Below, piece after piece: positions 7,101 through 7,694 of a stretch of DNA of 7,694 nt. The DNA lies in assembly GCA_025450375.1 (NCBI GenBank), contig JANWHO010000283.1:1-7694 (forward strand), read 5' to 3'. This DNA is from Chloroflexota bacterium. Lineage in GTDB: Bacteria; Chloroflexota; UBA5177; JANWHV01. Below the pieces are notes generated by a model. The model worked only from the letters and a program-made list of their open reading frames with translations, ran no database searches and was not told the origin of the DNA. The number at the start of each line of letters is the position of its first letter. Positions within the stretch are counted from its first letter, which is position 1. The position numbers were made by a program, and so were the translations under genes.

Positions 7101-7694
7101 GTCGGTGCTGGTGGCCGAGAGGTGGTATTCGCCGCCCTTGGAGGCGGTGAAACGGACCGAGCCTTTCCCGTGGGCATCGGTAATCGTGCTCTGAGCGCCA
7201 ATGGACGTATCGTGGGGCACGTAGTTCTGGCTTACCGAGCCATCGGGATTCACCTTCACCACGTTGCTGTAGGTGCGGCGGTAGAACGCCACCCGTACCG
7301 CCTCGTGGGCGGCGGGAGTGATGCCGTCGTTCCCCACCGTGACCACCGAGATCCTCTGAGGTTTGCCGGGATCGATCACCTGGGCTGGGGGGTTGAGCCC
7401 GATCTGGAAGGCGCTACTATACACGGTCACGCTGGTATTCCCGGCCACCGGTGCGTTATCGAGATCGGTGACGTTGGCTTCCAGGGTGTAGTTTTGCACC
7501 GTCCGGTGCTTGGGCAGGCGGGCAGGGAGATGCAGGTGCAGCGTGCCGTGGGCATCAGTCACCCCATCACCCTGGAACAGGGTGTAGCCCGAGGAGTAGG
7601 GCGGGATAGGACCGATAGGGCCGGCATTGTAGGCGGCGGGGTCGTAACTGCCGAAAGCGTAGTCCGAGAATAGGGGACTATAGAAGATATAGTC
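4185..7694 (-). CDS. Alpha-2-macroglobulin-like protein, thioester site lost (5' end outside window)
   Basis: The frame is open to the right edge, giving 1169 visible codons; an apparent GTG start at 7560-7562 is internal, because coding-like sequence (FQGDGV and a Pro/Gly/Tyr-rich stretch) continues above it. The signal or lipobox region is not seen; the family is periplasmic or cell-surface and normally traps proteases. Going from N to C: several macroglobulin/Ig-like beta domains with repeated TDAHG turns (about 6.7-7.6 kb, including DKKTYHTGEVAHVLV); a domain with YGLRELGVFTSDTLN (about 6.5 kb); a Gly/Ala/Ser-rich linker resembling a bait region (about 6320-6420); the A2M core FADTAYWNPAVITDPQGNA ... 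TTWHILGQGIS (about 6190-6315); the alpha/alpha thioester-domain toroid, with GDGGFGWWIDDPLSDPY (near 5.5 kb); and a C-terminal module with VSLEDPLPAGCESVD and FPEVFGHGAGSFFTV. At 5637-5663 the thioester motif YPYGCxEQ is replaced by YPYDSSID, so Cys and Gln are both absent. It stands alone, with no penicillin-binding protein 1C partner visible. The stop is TGA at 4185-4187. Confidence 0.93.
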   Translation of the reverse strand, partial: DYIFYSPLFSDYAFGSYDPAAYNAGPIGPIPPYSSGYTLFQGDGVTDAHGTLHLHLPARLPKHRTVQNYTLEANVTDLDNAPVAGNTSVTVYSSAFQIGLNPPAQVIDPGKPQRISVVTVGNDGITPAAHEAVRVAFYRRTYSNVVKVNPDGSVSQNYVPHDTSIGAQSTITDAHGKGSVRFTASKGGEYHLSATSTDRFGNHVESSLELYAGGEKPVDWGFQPQGHIRLVTDKKTYHTGEVAHVLVTAPDPNMLALISIERGHVLSYQVRRLVGTGATLTLPIPASYLPDTYVSVVVEQGANASGAPPVWRMGYARIHVDPKERAIRLSVAAPRSRVAPGQSVPLHIHAVDELGKPVQGSFSLGVVDQAALALAGDSGSGADLLGTFYGLRELGVFTSDTLNISPEQVITKQPLPSRRPLAFRSVASGGAVPQATAPPGRSSDHAAASKAGGPTISVRQNFADTAYWNPAVITDPQGNAVVKVPLPDNLTTWHILGQGISTGTLVGVAVSNLVATKDLVLRPLLPRFFTLGDRALVGATVNNNTGHPMTISLQLLLADGLPTAALAPAGARTIHLAAGAEQDVIWPISLTALGTATVQVRAIDTADQAINDAVQMALPVQENSTPETVATAGDAGANTQEAVRIPTGIEPNEGALIVTLEPTLAAGLRVGADFLANYPYDSSIDLAARAQGYAELGRLPARASVLSARERAGLAAQIAKQVQLLYQMQHGDGGFGWWIDDPLSDPYITAYIVRALTVVRDQGYLVDATVLSNAVTYLESQMQSPAALNAGANYDANLQAEIVYAITRYGRGADVAGLAGQLFTARYLLDRFAQADLAVALSAVHTSAANADAHTLLADLISAAKVSGASAHWEEGSYDWGALDSDIITTANVLDALLTIDPHNPLIPNTVRWIMAARTANAWESTEATSRSLVGLVDYIIHSGELNGNYHYTVHLNGSLWGSGMVNAANLTQNRTLSRPIGTAAPAGSTQRISVGRDNLPGHGQLHYVIRLQYYRPVNHITPVSAGVGVTRSYRTTGGNSAALGSTIRVRLTVKAPQDLFYVSLEDPLPAGCESVDTSLKTTSQLAQIQSRSTIPPGTSDLTWYVTHTDLRDNRTVLFLSYLPAGTYQYTYLMHCTVKGTFHTLPTHIQQSYFPEVFGHGAGSFFTVR

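Noticed and set aside
7560..7562. GTG as the start of the macroglobulin gene
   Set aside because: The frame stays open and coding-like to the window edge, the codon lies within a repeated 'TDAHG' beta-turn of a domain, and a secreted protein would need a signal peptide further upstream.
4635..7673. A plus-strand open frame of about 1012 codons opposite the macroglobulin gene
   Set aside because: It is an antisense shadow. The minus strand has clear A2M motifs throughout, whereas this frame is a Gly/Arg/His/Val-rich string without domains and without a ribosome binding site; high GC content keeps it free of stops.

Overview
The window is GC-rich bacterial DNA with tightly packed genes. It carries five substantial coding regions, two of them cut by the window edges, and one short reading frame of 40 residues. 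The large alpha-2-macroglobulin, with its characteristic C-terminal module, together with a small GH37 glycosidase, a soluble P450 and a sugar-acid kinase, suggests a heterotrophic member of the Chloroflexota (for example the Ktedonobacteria/Thermogemmatispora or Thermomicrobia side). This is a resemblance judged from memory. There is no rRNA or marker gene here to prove it.

Left block, plus strand (1-1431). The 3' end of an enolase-superfamily (mandelate racemase/muconate lactonizing type) sugar-acid dehydratase is followed, 25-46 bases later depending on the start chosen, by a PfkB-family 2-keto-3-deoxygluconate kinase. The pair makes sense as consecutive catabolic steps: an aldonic or uronic-derived sugar acid is dehydrated to a 2-keto-3-deoxy acid, which is then phosphorylated towards a KDPG-type aldolase. 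A 40-codon reading frame with a strong ribosome binding site follows and looks like the head of a truncated gene. It ends inside a long hairpin.

Middle block, minus strand (1451-3952). A cytochrome P450 is followed, 57 bases downstream, by a short trehalase-like glycoside hydrolase (GH37). The glycosidase converges on the left block, and one 18-bp perfect hairpin (1422-1460) spans both stop codons. The 232-base gap upstream of the P450 holds a possible promoter, two small tandem repeats and the hairpin that ends the next gene.

Right block, minus strand (4185-7694). A very large secreted-type alpha-2-macroglobulin-like protein runs off the right edge, with at least 1169 codons visible. Its thioester site is degenerate (YPYDSSID where YPYGCxEQ is expected), so it should not trap proteases covalently.

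I saw no mobile element, CRISPR array, tRNA or rRNA. No clearly new multi-gene system is evident. The points most worth a second look are the glycosidase, which keeps its catalytic acids but has lost trehalase substrate-binding positions, the thioester-less macroglobulin, the apparent ATA start of the kinase, and the hairpin shared by two convergent stop codons.
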